From the NCBI RefSeq assembly GCF_004798585.1, contig NZ_PPXQ01000005.1:186001-250000 (forward strand): 64,000 bases of DNA, in the 5' to 3' direction. The notes beneath the pieces were generated by a model, which was not told the DNA's origin, did no database searches, and saw nothing but the letters and a program-made list of their open reading frames with translations. Shown here in pieces: positions 1-7,444 of the stretch (its first letter is position 1; each line of letters starts with the position of its first letter). Made by a program: the position numbers and the translations under genes. This DNA comes from Massilia sp. Mn16-1_5. GTDB taxonomy: Bacteria > Pseudomonadota > Gammaproteobacteria > Burkholderiales > Burkholderiaceae_D.

Positions 1-46
1 AAAAGTTTCGCAACGAAAAGATATAAAACCGAAAGGAACAAATAAG

Positions 47-760
47 ATGAAGAAGATTGCAACCCTCATGCTCGCAGCTTCCGCAGCGATGGCTGGCAGC
101 GCGTTCGCCCAGAGCGCGCCGCCGTACGCGCCGCTGACGACCGACATCCAGGCGAACAAGCCGTACAGCGCGTACGTCCAGGACAGCCGCGGCGTGATCG
201 CGCGCGATCCTTTCGGTCTGTGCTGGCGTACCGGCTACTGGACCCCGGCCGACGCGGTCCCAGGCTGCGACGCGCCGCTGTGCGTTCCGCCTGAGAAACT
301 GGAAAATGGCAAGTGCGTCGCTCCGCCGCCGCCGCCGGTCGAAGCCGCTCCGGCACCTGCCCCAGCCCCGGCACCTGCACCGGCTCCAGTCCCAACCTCG
401 GAGAAAGTCAGCTACTCGGCTGATGCCTTCTTCGACTTCGACAAGGCCGTCCTCAAGCCTGAAGGCAAGGCTTCGCTCGACGAGCTGACCTCGAAGCTGG
501 GCGACATGAACCTGGAAGTCATCATCGCCGTCGGCCACACCGACTCGATCGGCACCGATGCCTACAACGACAAGCTGTCGATCCGCCGCGCCGAAGCCGT
601 CAAGGCCTACCTGCAGGGCAAGGGCATCGACGCCAACCGCGTCTACACCGAAGGCAAGGGCGAGAAGCAGCCTGTCGCTGACAACAAGAGCTCGGCTGGC
701 CGCGCGAAGAACCGCCGCGTCGAGATCGAAGTCGTCGGTACCCGTACCCGCCAGCAGTAA
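47..760 (+). CDS. OmpA family protein with peptidoglycan-binding C-terminal domain
   Basis: A 237-residue exported protein. Residues 1-21 form a typical signal peptide ending SAFA-Q. A short N-terminal part with paired cysteines (GLCWRTGYW, CDAPLC) is followed by a Pro/Ala linker at about 92-117 and an OmpA_C-type domain from about 120 to 230, with the expected TDSIGTDAYNDKLSIRRAEA stretch that binds diaminopimelate in peptidoglycan. At 237 residues it is too short for the eight-stranded barrel of E. coli OmpA (about 350), so it is better seen as an outer-membrane or periplasmic peptidoglycan tether. An AAGGAA ribosome site lies about 10 bases before the ATG. Transcription ends at the hairpin at 781. 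Family call is firm; the N-terminal role is unknown. Confidence 0.9.
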   Translation: MKKIATLMLAASAAMAGSAFAQSAPPYAPLTTDIQANKPYSAYVQDSRGVIARDPFGLCWRTGYWTPADAVPGCDAPLCVPPEKLENGKCVAPPPPPVEAAPAPAPAPAPAPAPVPTSEKVSYSADAFFDFDKAVLKPEGKASLDELTSKLGDMNLEVIIAVGHTDSIGTDAYNDKLSIRRAEAVKAYLQGKGIDANRVYTEGKGEKQPVADNKSSAGRAKNRRVEIEVVGTRTRQQ

Positions 761-780
761 TCTGCCAGCGGCAAGGAAGA

Positions 781-805
781 ACCCCGCTGCGGCGGGGTTT
801 TTTTT
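781..805 (+). terminator. Rho-independent terminator after the OmpA-like gene
   Basis: A 7-bp GC stem (ACCCCGC/GCGGGGT) with loop TGCG is followed by a run of eight T, 20 bases after the stop codon. Confidence 0.9.
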
Positions 806-859
806 CGTCCCTTCTTTTTGTCCGTCGCTACCTGATATTTCCCGCTATTATTCCGACCT

Positions 860-1561
860 ATGACTACGAACGCCGATCCTTTAGAAATTAGCAAGTTCAG
901 CGAGCTGGCCCACCGCTGGTGGGACCCCACCTCCGAGTTCCGCCCGCTGCACGAAATCAATCCGTTGCGCCTGGAATGGATCAACGCCCGCGCGCCCCTG
1001 GCCGGCAAGAAGGTCATCGACATCGGTTGCGGCGGCGGCGTGCTGTCCGAATCGATGGCGAAAAAGGGCGCGAAAGTGACCGGCATCGACCTGTCGAAGA
1101 AGGCCCTGAAGGTCGCCGACCTGCACAGCCTGGAATCGGGCGTCGAGGTCCGTTATAAACTGATCGCGGCCGAAGACATGGCGGCCGAGGAAGCCGGCCA
1201 GTACGACGTCGTGACCTGCATGGAAATGCTGGAGCACGTGCCGGACCCGGCCTCGATCGTGCGCGCGGCCGCCGCCCTGGTGAAGCCGGGCGGCAAGCTG
1301 TTCTTCTCGACCATCAACCGCAACCCGAAGGCCTACCTGCTGGCCGTGATCGGCGCCGAATACGTGCTGCGCATGCTGCCGCGCGGCACCCACGACTACG
1401 GCAAGTTCCTCACGCCGGCCGAACTCTCGCAATTCATGCGCCAGGCCGGCCTGCAGGTCGACGGCATGAAGGGCCTGAGCTACAACCCGCTGACCAAGAT
1501 CTACTCGCTGAACAACGACACCGATGTGAACTACATGGTGGCGTGCACAAAGCCTCTCTAA
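860..1561 (+). CDS. ubiG: Ubiquinone biosynthesis O-methyltransferase UbiG
   Basis: 233 residues, the usual UbiG length. It carries SAM-binding motif I (VIDIGCGGG, about residues 53-61) followed by the acidic GIDLS motif, and the family stretch [12 protein letters not shown]. UbiG makes both O-methylation steps of ubiquinone synthesis, acting on the 2-polyprenyl-6-hydroxyphenol and 3-demethylubiquinol intermediates at the inner membrane. The next gene (gph) starts 14 bases after the stop; the ompA-ubiG-gph order is common in Burkholderiales. Call rests on whole-protein resemblance and motifs. Confidence 0.95.
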   Translation: MTTNADPLEISKFSELAHRWWDPTSEFRPLHEINPLRLEWINARAPLAGKKVIDIGCGGGVLSESMAKKGAKVTGIDLSKKALKVADLHSLESGVEVRYKLIAAEDMAAEEAGQYDVVTCMEMLEHVPDPASIVRAAAALVKPGGKLFFSTINRNPKAYLLAVIGAEYVLRMLPRGTHDYGKFLTPAELSQFMRQAGLQVDGMKGLSYNPLTKIYSLNNDTDVNYMVACTKPL

Positions 1562-1575
1562 GCGTTTTCGATTCC

Positions 1576-2277
1576 ATGAACTCCCCTGCCCTGATCCAGG
1601 CACCGCGTGCCGTCCTGTTCGACCTCGACGGCACGCTGGCCGACACCGCGCCCGACCTCGCCGCCGCCGTCAACTGGCTGCGCACCGAGCGCGGCCTGGC
1701 GCCCACTCCCTACAGCGTGCTGCGCCCGACCGCCTCGGCCGGCGCACGCGGCATGATCGGCGCCGCCTTCGGCCTGGCGCCCGGCGACGACGGCTACGAG
1801 GAATTGCGCCTCGCCTGGTTCGACCGCTACCAGGACAACATGGCGGTCGAGAGCGGGCTATTCGAGGGCATCGCCGCACTCTTGCAGGGCATCGAGGAGG
1901 CCGGCATGAGCTGGGGCGTCGTCACCAACAAGCCGGCACGCTTTACCGATCCGCTGATCCCGCAGATCGGCCTGGCGCACGCCGGCTGCATCGTCTCGGG
2001 CGACACCATGCCGCACGCGAAACCCCATCCGGCACCGCTGCTGGAAGGCGCGCGCCGCCTCGGCCTGGCGCCGGAGGAATGCTGGTACGTCGGCGACGAC
2101 CTGCGCGACATCGAAGCCGGCCGCGCGGCGGGCATGCCGACCGTGGCCTGCGCCTGGGGCTATTGCGGCATGATCGAACCGCAGACCTGGGGCGCCGACT
2201 ACCTGTGCGACACGCCGCTCGACCTGCTGGCGTTGTTGCGCAGCGTGGCGCGCACGCCCGTTGCGGCAAGCGTTTGA
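1576..2277 (+). CDS. gph: Phosphoglycolate phosphatase, HAD family
   Basis: 233 residues from the ATG at 1576 (an in-frame ATG at 1543 would overlap ubiG and adds 11 residues unlike the family). HAD motif I is DLDGTLADT near residue 13, with the nucleophile and acid/base aspartates; the motif III lysine lies in HAKPHPAP and motif IV is GDDLRDIEAG. The product removes phosphate from 2-phosphoglycolate, a by-product of DNA repair and oxygenase side reactions. It lies directly behind ubiG in the same direction and is probably co-transcribed with it. Substrate within the HAD family is inferred from this gene order and similarity. Confidence 0.9.
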   Translation: MNSPALIQAPRAVLFDLDGTLADTAPDLAAAVNWLRTERGLAPTPYSVLRPTASAGARGMIGAAFGLAPGDDGYEELRLAWFDRYQDNMAVESGLFEGIAALLQGIEEAGMSWGVVTNKPARFTDPLIPQIGLAHAGCIVSGDTMPHAKPHPAPLLEGARRLGLAPEECWYVGDDLRDIEAGRAAGMPTVACAWGYCGMIEPQTWGADYLCDTPLDLLALLRSVARTPVAASV

Positions 2278-2378
2278 TCTTACATTTGATTACGACTGAT
2301 ACGGGTTTCTGTCTACCGTGTAACTGTCGACTTCCGTAATCTGCATCCATCGACAACGCAACAACGATGGAGCAGAAC

Positions 2379-3020
2379 ATGAACACCACCGCAACCGCCT
2401 CCCGCATTCATCCCCTGATGGCCGCCGCAGCCGTATCGGTGGTCATCGTCAGCCTGACCGGCGCCGCCGCCATCACCGGCCTGCTGCCTTCCTCGCGCAG
2501 CGCTCCGGAGCCGCAGCAAGCCGCCCTGGCACCGACCGCCGCCCTGCCGCTGGCCGCGCCAAGCGCCGCGAACCAGCTGCAAGCCGCGACGCAAGTCCAG
2601 GCCCAGTACGGTGCCGCACCGGTTGCCGCCGCCGCCGCTCCGATGGTCGTCAGCGCCGCGCCCGGCACCACGACCTACGTGCAGACGCCGAACGCCCCGA
2701 CCGTGATCGTCAAGCAGGAAGCCGCCCCGGTGAAGACCGTGGTCCAGAAGCCGAAGGTCGTGGAGCGCGTGGTCGAACGCCGCGTCGTCGAGCACCGCCC
2801 CGCCCCGCAGCCGGTCCGTTACGAAGAGCCGACCTACCGCCAGGCCCCTGCCCCGGCCCCGGCCCAGCCGAACTACGTCGGCATCGGCACCGGCGCCGTC
2901 ATCGGCGGCCTGATCGGCAACCAGGTCGGCGGCGGCAACGGCAAGAAGCTCGCCACGCTGGCCGGCATCATCGGCGGCGGCTACATCGGCAACGAAGTCG
3001 CCAAGCGTAACGGGCAGTAA
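2379..3020 (+). CDS. Glycine-zipper 2TM domain protein
   Basis: 213 residues from ATG 2379, chosen because GGAG sits six bases before it; an upstream ATG at 2367 lacks such a site. An N-terminal hydrophobic anchor (about 13-37) is followed by a long Ala/Pro/Val-rich region with a charged VVERVVERRVVEHR patch, then a C-terminal glycine-zipper domain (IGTGAVIGGLIGNQVGGGNG and AGIIGGGYIGNEVAKR). Proteins of this group are inner- or outer-membrane-associated and often linked to envelope stress, but no reaction is known. Own transcription unit in a 100-bp gap after gph. Confidence 0.8.
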   Translation: MNTTATASRIHPLMAAAAVSVVIVSLTGAAAITGLLPSSRSAPEPQQAALAPTAALPLAAPSAANQLQAATQVQAQYGAAPVAAAAAPMVVSAAPGTTTYVQTPNAPTVIVKQEAAPVKTVVQKPKVVERVVERRVVEHRPAPQPVRYEEPTYRQAPAPAPAQPNYVGIGTGAVIGGLIGNQVGGGNGKKLATLAGIIGGGYIGNEVAKRNGQ

Positions 3021-3040
3021 ATCGCAGAGTTGGCGGTCGC

Positions 3041-3072
3041 GTAACGTAGGGCGGGCATGCCCGCGCGTTACG
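3041..3072. repeat. GTAGGG-type palindromic repeat, copy 1
   Basis: A GTAGGG leader is followed by the palindromic core GCGGGCATGCCCGC, with outer GTAAC/GTTAC arms. It belongs to the dispersed family seen at 4301, 25131, 41222, 53529, 55878, 56035, 56112 and 58923. Confidence 0.75.
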
Positions 3073-3206
3073 TGCCGCCGAACACCCGAACGCTGGGGGT
3101 TGTCGCACCAATCGCGCACTAGTTTGAAACAGATCGTAACGCCACGGGGCGCAGCATCCTAAGCCACTGCAAACGCCCCGCGATTGGAGTACAATGTAAT
3201 TTCGTT

Positions 3207-3565
3207 GGGGGCGACCTGGTTTCGACGTGGGTTGCAAAGCAGCGCAGGGCATACCGAGGACTGGTTACCTCGTAAATACATCCAGAAATCAATAACTGCA
3301 AACGATAACTCGTACGCACTCGCAGCTTAATTGCTGCTAGCTCTACACTACCTCGCCTCTGGGGTGGGCCGCAAGGCAAGTAGAGTCATTTACAGAGGCT
3401 AGGACTCAACCGGGTTACTTGGTTGCTTCCGAAACTTAAGGTAACTCGCTGGTACGCAGGGTGCACATCCCCGTCGTGCCGGTCAAATTAAATGATAGTG
3501 CTAAGTATGTAGAACTGTCTGTAGAGTGCTTGCGGACGCGGGTTCGATTCCCGCCGCCTCCACCA
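3207..3565 (+). ncRNA. ssrA: Transfer-messenger RNA (tmRNA)
   Basis: The 5' end GGGGGCGACCTGGTTTCGAC and 3' end with T-arm GGGTTCGATTCCC and encoded CCA are diagnostic. Acceptor strands GGGGGCG and CGCCTCC pair over 7 bp with one G-U. The tag reading frame runs from GCA at 3298 to TAA at 3328-3330 and encodes ANDNSYALAA, which ends in the LAA degron read by ClpXP-type proteases. The molecule is one-piece at about 359 nt, not circularly permuted. It rescues stalled ribosomes by trans-translation with SmpB. A possible -10 (TACAAT, 3190-3195) lies just upstream, without a convincing -35. Confidence 0.97.
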
Positions 3566-3625
3566 ACGCACAAAAAAACACACCCCTGAGGGCCAAAGCC
3601 CTCAGGGGTGTGTTTTTTTGTGCGT
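3566..3625. terminator. Very long bidirectional terminator after tmRNA
   Basis: Two perfectly complementary 28-base arms (3566-3593 and 3598-3625) flank the 4-base loop CAAA. Each arm has a run of seven A or T, so the hairpin has a U-tract in both directions. It begins one base after the tmRNA CCA. Confidence 0.9.
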
Positions 3626-3660
3626 GGTGTTCGCGTCGGGAATCGAATCCGCGGACGGAA
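3625..3660 (-). other. Degenerate inverted tRNA/tmRNA 3'-end-like sequence
   Basis: On the minus strand the stretch contains CGCGGATTCGATTCCCGACG followed by GAACACCA, closely like the T-arm, acceptor and CCA of the tmRNA at 3530-3565 but inverted. The T-stem does not pair properly and there is no cloverleaf further upstream, so it is not a working tRNA. It may be a remnant of an integration site or rearranged tmRNA end. Confidence 0.45.
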
Positions 3661-3903
3661 CGGACGCGGGGCGAGCGGGGGTTTCGAGCTGCGCAGCAGC
3701 GAGCCCGCGAGCGACGTTGCGCCTCCGGGCGCAACGGCTCTCCGATTCGCCCGACTATAGAAAATCGCGCAGCGATTTTCTGCTTTCCGCAGCTCTGCCG
3801 CTCTCCTACCAAAACGCAATAACTGTTGGTACTTTACGAAAACACCTTCAAGACTTGGCTGCGTTATAAAATTGTCGACAACCAACACTCCCCTACGACT
3901 GCC
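3661..3903. other. Intergenic region with two small palindromes
   Basis: No convincing gene. It holds two perfect hairpins: TTGCGCC/GGCGCAA at 3717-3734 and GAAAATCGC/GCGATTTTC at 3760-3780. Together with the inverted tRNA-like end it may be a small dispersed element. Promoter sequences for the gene at 3904 must also lie here but none is clear. Confidence 0.4.
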
Positions 3904-4251
3904 ATGAACTTCGAATCCGCCAAATCCCTCTGCCGCACTTTCCCCGGCACCACCGAATCCACCAAATGGGACAACGACCTGGTCTTCTCCGTCGGAGACA
4001 AGATGTTCGCCGTCACCAACCTGGGCGAGGCCACCGGCATGAGCTTCAAGGTCGACGACGAGCGCTTCCTCGAGCTGACGGACCGGCCAGGCATCATTCC
4101 CGCTCCATATCTGGCGCGGGCGAAGTGGGTGTATGTGGAGCATGCGAATGCGCTCGGCGACGAGGAGGCGGCGCAGTTGCTGCGCAGGTCGTACGAGCTG
4201 GTGTTTGGGAAGTTGACGAAGAAGTTACAGCGGGAAATCAGCGGGGCGTAA
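3904..4251 (+). CDS. MmcQ/YjbR family protein
   Basis: 115 residues from ATG 3904 (the open frame extends to 3826 but the upstream part does not look like protein and the family begins as MNFESAKSLC). The sequence follows the family pattern: FPGTTESTKWDNDLVFSVG, then KMFAVTNLG, FKVDDERFLEL and PAPYLARAKWVYVE. MmcQ/YjbR proteins have a compact double-wing fold like some DNA-binding domains; a cellular role has not been settled. It stands alone between the tmRNA region and a convergent PfpI-type gene. Confidence 0.85.
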   Translation: MNFESAKSLCRTFPGTTESTKWDNDLVFSVGDKMFAVTNLGEATGMSFKVDDERFLELTDRPGIIPAPYLARAKWVYVEHANALGDEEAAQLLRRSYELVFGKLTKKLQREISGA

Positions 4252-4300
4252 GGCAGACGTTCGCGGCGCTGTTGCGTATGATGTTATCGGTGGGCATGAT

Positions 4301-4325
4301 CCGCGCGGGCATACCCGCCCTACGG
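4301..4325. repeat. GTAGGG-type palindromic repeat, copy 2
   Basis: Reverse orientation: GCGGGCATACCCGC followed by CCTACGG. It lies between the converging MmcQ-like and PfpI-like genes. Confidence 0.65.
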
Positions 4326-4360
4326 ACGCGCAACCGAACAGTCGCGCGTCTCTCGACAAG

Positions 4361-4981
4361 TTAAGACGACGCCCCCATATCCGCCATATCCGACGAAATC
4401 ATCATCGCCTTCAACAGCGCATCGTTAAACGCCGGAATATCGTCCGGCTTGCGGCTCGTGATCAGCTTCTCGTCGATCACGACTTCCTGGTCGACCCATT
4501 CGGCGCCCGCCTTTTTCATGTCGTCCTGGATCTCCGGCCAGCTCGTCAGGTTCTTCGATTCCGCGATCCCGGCGTCGATCAGCACCCAGGGCGCGTGGCA
4601 GATGGCGGCGAGGGGCTTGTCAGTCTCGTAGAAATCGCGGATGAAGGCGATCGACTCCGGGCTCTTGCGTAATTCCAGGGGATTCTGTTCGCCGCCCGGC
4701 AGCACGAGGGCGTCGAAGTCGGCCGGCTTTGCGTCGCGCACGTTCATTTCGACCCGGAAGCTGTCGCCCTTGGCATCGTGGTTCATGCCCTGCACGGCGT
4801 CGCCCACGCCCTTCGGCGAAATCAGGACCACTTGCGCGCCCTGCTGCTCGAGAAAGCTGCGCGGCCCCGTGTATTCGACCTGTTCGACGCCGTCCGTCAT
4901 CAGGACGGCAACGCGCTTGCCGTCCAGTGGCGGGCGATTCGCCTTGTCGTTCCCGGATGCCTGTACTTCTACCTGATCCAT
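4361..4981 (-). CDS. Type 1 glutamine amidotransferase, DJ-1/PfpI family
   Basis: 206 residues. The catalytic set of the PfpI/YhbO branch is visible: Glu33 in TDGVEQVEY, the nucleophile elbow AICHAPW with Cys128 and His129, and the LPGGEQNPLELR loop. Members act as stress proteins, reported as protease-like or as deglycases for glyoxal-modified proteins and nucleotides; which applies here is not visible. An N-terminal extension of about 20 residues precedes the core. It is followed on the same strand upstream side by cbpM and cbpA, but the 87-bp gap and own ribosome site suggest separate control. Confidence 0.88.
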   Translation of the reverse strand: MDQVEVQASGNDKANRPPLDGKRVAVLMTDGVEQVEYTGPRSFLEQQGAQVVLISPKGVGDAVQGMNHDAKGDSFRVEMNVRDAKPADFDALVLPGGEQNPLELRKSPESIAFIRDFYETDKPLAAICHAPWVLIDAGIAESKNLTSWPEIQDDMKKAGAEWVDQEVVIDEKLITSRKPDDIPAFNDALLKAMMISSDMADMGASS

Positions 4982-5068
4982 GTGACCTCCTCGATGTTTG
5001 TCAGTGATTCATCTGACACCAATTCTAGGAGCAGGCCTCAGTGCACGGCGCGCGCTTCAGGTGTCCTC

Positions 5069-5383
5069 TCAGGTATCCCGGATGCCGAGCGCGTGCAGGC
5101 GGGCGCGCAGGCGCCGCACCTCGTCGGCGAGGTCGATCACGAGGGCCGCCAGCTCTTCGTTGGCATCGAAATGCCGCTCCAGTTCGAGCAGCCGGCGCGC
5201 CCGCGCCAGGTCGGTGCTGCGAAAGCGCAGCGCAGCGGTTTGCAAGGTCAGCTCGCCAAGGACGCCCGCCTGCACGTGGCGCACCACCCAGTCGGGCTCG
5301 ACCTGGCAGGCACGGGCCAGCTCTTCCATGTCCAGGGCGACGTCGTCGATCAGCACCCCGGTCACAATCTGGTTCGCAAACAT
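5069..5383 (-). CDS. cbpM: Chaperone modulator CbpM
   Basis: 104 residues of the MerR-like CbpM type: a short winged-helix-like N-terminal half (VALDMEELARACQVEPDWVVRHV) followed by a helical region with RLLELERHFDANEELAALVIDL. CbpM binds the J-domain of CbpA and blocks its co-chaperone and DNA-binding activity. It starts 13 bases after the cbpA stop, so the pair is one operon with cbpA first, the arrangement known from enterobacteria. Confidence 0.88.
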   Translation of the reverse strand: MFANQIVTGVLIDDVALDMEELARACQVEPDWVVRHVQAGVLGELTLQTAALRFRSTDLARARRLLELERHFDANEELAALVIDLADEVRRLRARLHALGIRDT

Positions 5384-5396
5384 CGATCGCTCCTCC

Positions 5397-6299
5397 TCAG
5401 GCAGTGCGTGGATTGAAGGCCAGGTCGCGCGCCATCGCCTGGTAGATCGCGCGCGCCTTGTCGCTGTTGGCCGGCGGCAGGACGACGTCCAGGATCAGGT
5501 ACAGGTCGCCCGGCGTGGCGCTGGGGATGCCCTTGCCCTTCAGGCGCAGCTTGCGCCCGCTCTGCGAGCCGGCCGGGATCGTCACCTCGACCGTGCCCGA
5601 CGGCGTGGGCACGGCCACGCTGCCGCCCAGCGCCGCTTCCCAGGGCGTGACCGGCACGTTCTCGTACACGTGCGCACCCTCGAGCCGGTAACGCGGGTCG
5701 GGCGCGAACTGGATTTCGAGATACAGGTCGCCCGGCCCCGCGCCCCCATGTCCCTCGTGGCCCTGCCCCGCCAGGCGCAATTGCTGGCCCGGCGTCACGC
5801 CGCGCGGGATGTTCACGCTGAGCGTCTTTTCCTGCATGGTGGCGCGCCCCGGTCCCTCGGCCTTCGGCACGCGCAGGCTGACCGTGCGCGTGGCGCCACG
5901 ATACGCATCCGCCAGGTCGATCGTGATGGCGGCATGGATGTCGTCGCCGCGCATCTGGAAACCACCGCGGCGCGAACGTCCTGCCTGGGCGAACAGGTCG
6001 GCGAAGAAATCGTCGGCACCGGCGCCGCCGAAATCGAAGTGCTCGCTCCAGTCCGGCGGCGGATGGAACTGCTCACCGGCATGATGGCCGCGTCCGAGCG
6101 CGTCATAGGCGGCACGCTTCTCGGCGTCGCCCAGCACGTCGTAGGCTTCGTTGATCTCTTTGGTCTTCGCGTCCGCGTCCTTGTGCTTGCTGACATCGGG
6201 GTGGTACTTGCGCACCATTTTCCGGTACGCCTTCTTGATGTCGTCCGCGGTTGCGCCCCTGTCGATGCCAAGGGTCGCGTAGTAATCCTTGTATTCCAC
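5397..6299 (-). CDS. cbpA: Curved-DNA-binding J-domain protein CbpA
   Basis: 300 residues from GTG 6299, chosen because GGAG lies six bases upstream and the protein then begins VEYKDYYATLGI as in the family. The J-domain (about 1-70) has the HPD tripeptide in KYHPDVSKH. A Gly/Phe-rich linker leads to two DnaJ C-terminal beta domains (from about 115), with no cysteine zinc repeats, which separates CbpA from DnaJ. It stimulates DnaK and binds the nucleoid. A sigma-32-like promoter lies at 6366-6393, giving a leader of about 60 nt. Confidence 0.93.
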   Translation of the reverse strand: MEYKDYYATLGIDRGATADDIKKAYRKMVRKYHPDVSKHKDADAKTKEINEAYDVLGDAEKRAAYDALGRGHHAGEQFHPPPDWSEHFDFGGAGADDFFADLFAQAGRSRRGGFQMRGDDIHAAITIDLADAYRGATRTVSLRVPKAEGPGRATMQEKTLSVNIPRGVTPGQQLRLAGQGHEGHGGAGPGDLYLEIQFAPDPRYRLEGAHVYENVPVTPWEAALGGSVAVPTPSGTVEVTIPAGSQSGRKLRLKGKGIPSATPGDLYLILDVVLPPANSDKARAIYQAMARDLAFNPRTA

Positions 6300-6365
6300 A
6301 GTGTGCTCCCGGATGTTTGATTTGACAGCCCAGGCCGCTCGCGGCACAGGCTGCGACACCCCTTC

Positions 6366-6393
6366 AGATGGGGATTCCCAACACAATTAAAAG
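6366..6393 (-). promoter_or_regulatory. Probable sigma-32 (RpoH) promoter of cbpA-cbpM
   Basis: On the minus strand: CTTTTAA, 13 bases, CCCCATCT. The known heat-shock consensus is CTTGAAA-N11-16-CCCCATNT; the -10 matches fully and the -35 five of seven. Position fits a start about 60 bases before cbpA. Confidence 0.65.
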
Positions 6394-6472
6394 TTCTTGG
6401 CTTGCAGTATTTACACCGGGGCGAGAAATGATAAATTAAACAGATCGACCACTTGTCACTACGGAGGCATGC

Positions 6473-7375
6473 ATGGGAAAAGGGATGAGGTGGACACTTC
6501 GCATCCTAGGTGCGCTGGTGTTGCTGGGCCTGCTGGTTGGCGTTACCGCGCATCTGCTGAGTACGCGCAAGATGCAGCGGACGGTCCCCGTCGATGTCTC
6601 CGCCATTGCGGTTCCAAACGACCCTGCCCGCATCGCCCATGGCCGCTACCTGTACAGCACACGCGGCTGCACCGAGTGCCATGGCGCCACCGGGACCGGC
6701 AAGACCGTGATCGACTCCGACGGCATGCTGGTGGTCGCCCCGAACATCACCCGCGGCGCCAACAGCGCCACCACTGCCTACCAGGTAGTCGACTGGGTGC
6801 GCACCATCCGCCATGGCGTCAAGCCCAACGGCCAGCCGGTCATCGTGATGCCGAGCGAGGACTATGCCCGCCTTACCGACGAGGACACCGGCGCGCTGGT
6901 CGCCTACCTCCAGCAACTGCCGCCACTGCCCGGCGAACGCCGCCGGATCGACCTGCCATTGCCCGTCAAGCTGCTCTACGCAGTGGGCGGGATCAAGGAC
7001 GCCGCCGAGAAGATCGACCATTCCCTGCCGCCGCCGCGCGCCCAGCCCGCCGCCGTGACGGCCGCGCATGGGGCCTACGTCGCGCAAGCCTGCATTGGCT
7101 GCCACGGCGCACAACTGAGCGGCGGCGCCATCCCGGGCGCACCGCCGGCCTGGCCGCAGGCCGCCAACCTGACGCCCGGCCCCGGCAGCGCCATGCTGCG
7201 TTACCCGACTGCCGAGAGCTTCCTTGCCATGCTGCGCAGCGGCAAGCGGCCCGACGGCAGCACCATCAGCCCGGTCATGCCTTTCGCTTCGTTCGGCCAG
7301 ATGAACGACGTCGATGCGCGTGCCCTGCATGCCTATCTGCAAACGCTGCCGCCGCGTCCGGCAGGCCAGCACTGA
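6473..7375 (+). CDS. Dihaem c-type cytochrome, membrane anchored
   Basis: 300 residues. One N-terminal membrane helix (about 9-30) anchors a periplasmic part with two haem c sites: CTECH at 66-70 and CIGCH at 207-211, each in its own cytochrome c domain with downstream methionines in the axial-ligand region (IVMPSEDYA and VMPFASFGQM). The architecture resembles the cytochrome subunits of alcohol, aldehyde or gluconate dehydrogenases, which have three haems, but here there are two and no dehydrogenase is adjacent. GGAGG lies five bases before the start. It diverges from cbpA. Likely an electron carrier to the respiratory chain; the donor is unknown. Confidence 0.85.
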   Translation: MGKGMRWTLRILGALVLLGLLVGVTAHLLSTRKMQRTVPVDVSAIAVPNDPARIAHGRYLYSTRGCTECHGATGTGKTVIDSDGMLVVAPNITRGANSATTAYQVVDWVRTIRHGVKPNGQPVIVMPSEDYARLTDEDTGALVAYLQQLPPLPGERRRIDLPLPVKLLYAVGGIKDAAEKIDHSLPPPRAQPAAVTAAHGAYVAQACIGCHGAQLSGGAIPGAPPAWPQAANLTPGPGSAMLRYPTAESFLAMLRSGKRPDGSTISPVMPFASFGQMNDVDARALHAYLQTLPPRPAGQH

Positions 7376-7444
7376 GCAGCGCAGCGCTATCGCAGGCTTA
7401 GCAATTAGACAGTAAAATCATGGGTTTCCGTACCCGGTTTGCCC

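Noticed and set aside
3600-3830. A tRNA gene on the minus strand after tmRNA
   Set aside because: Only a T-arm-like and CCA-like end are present; the T-stem is mispaired and no D-arm or anticodon arm follows.
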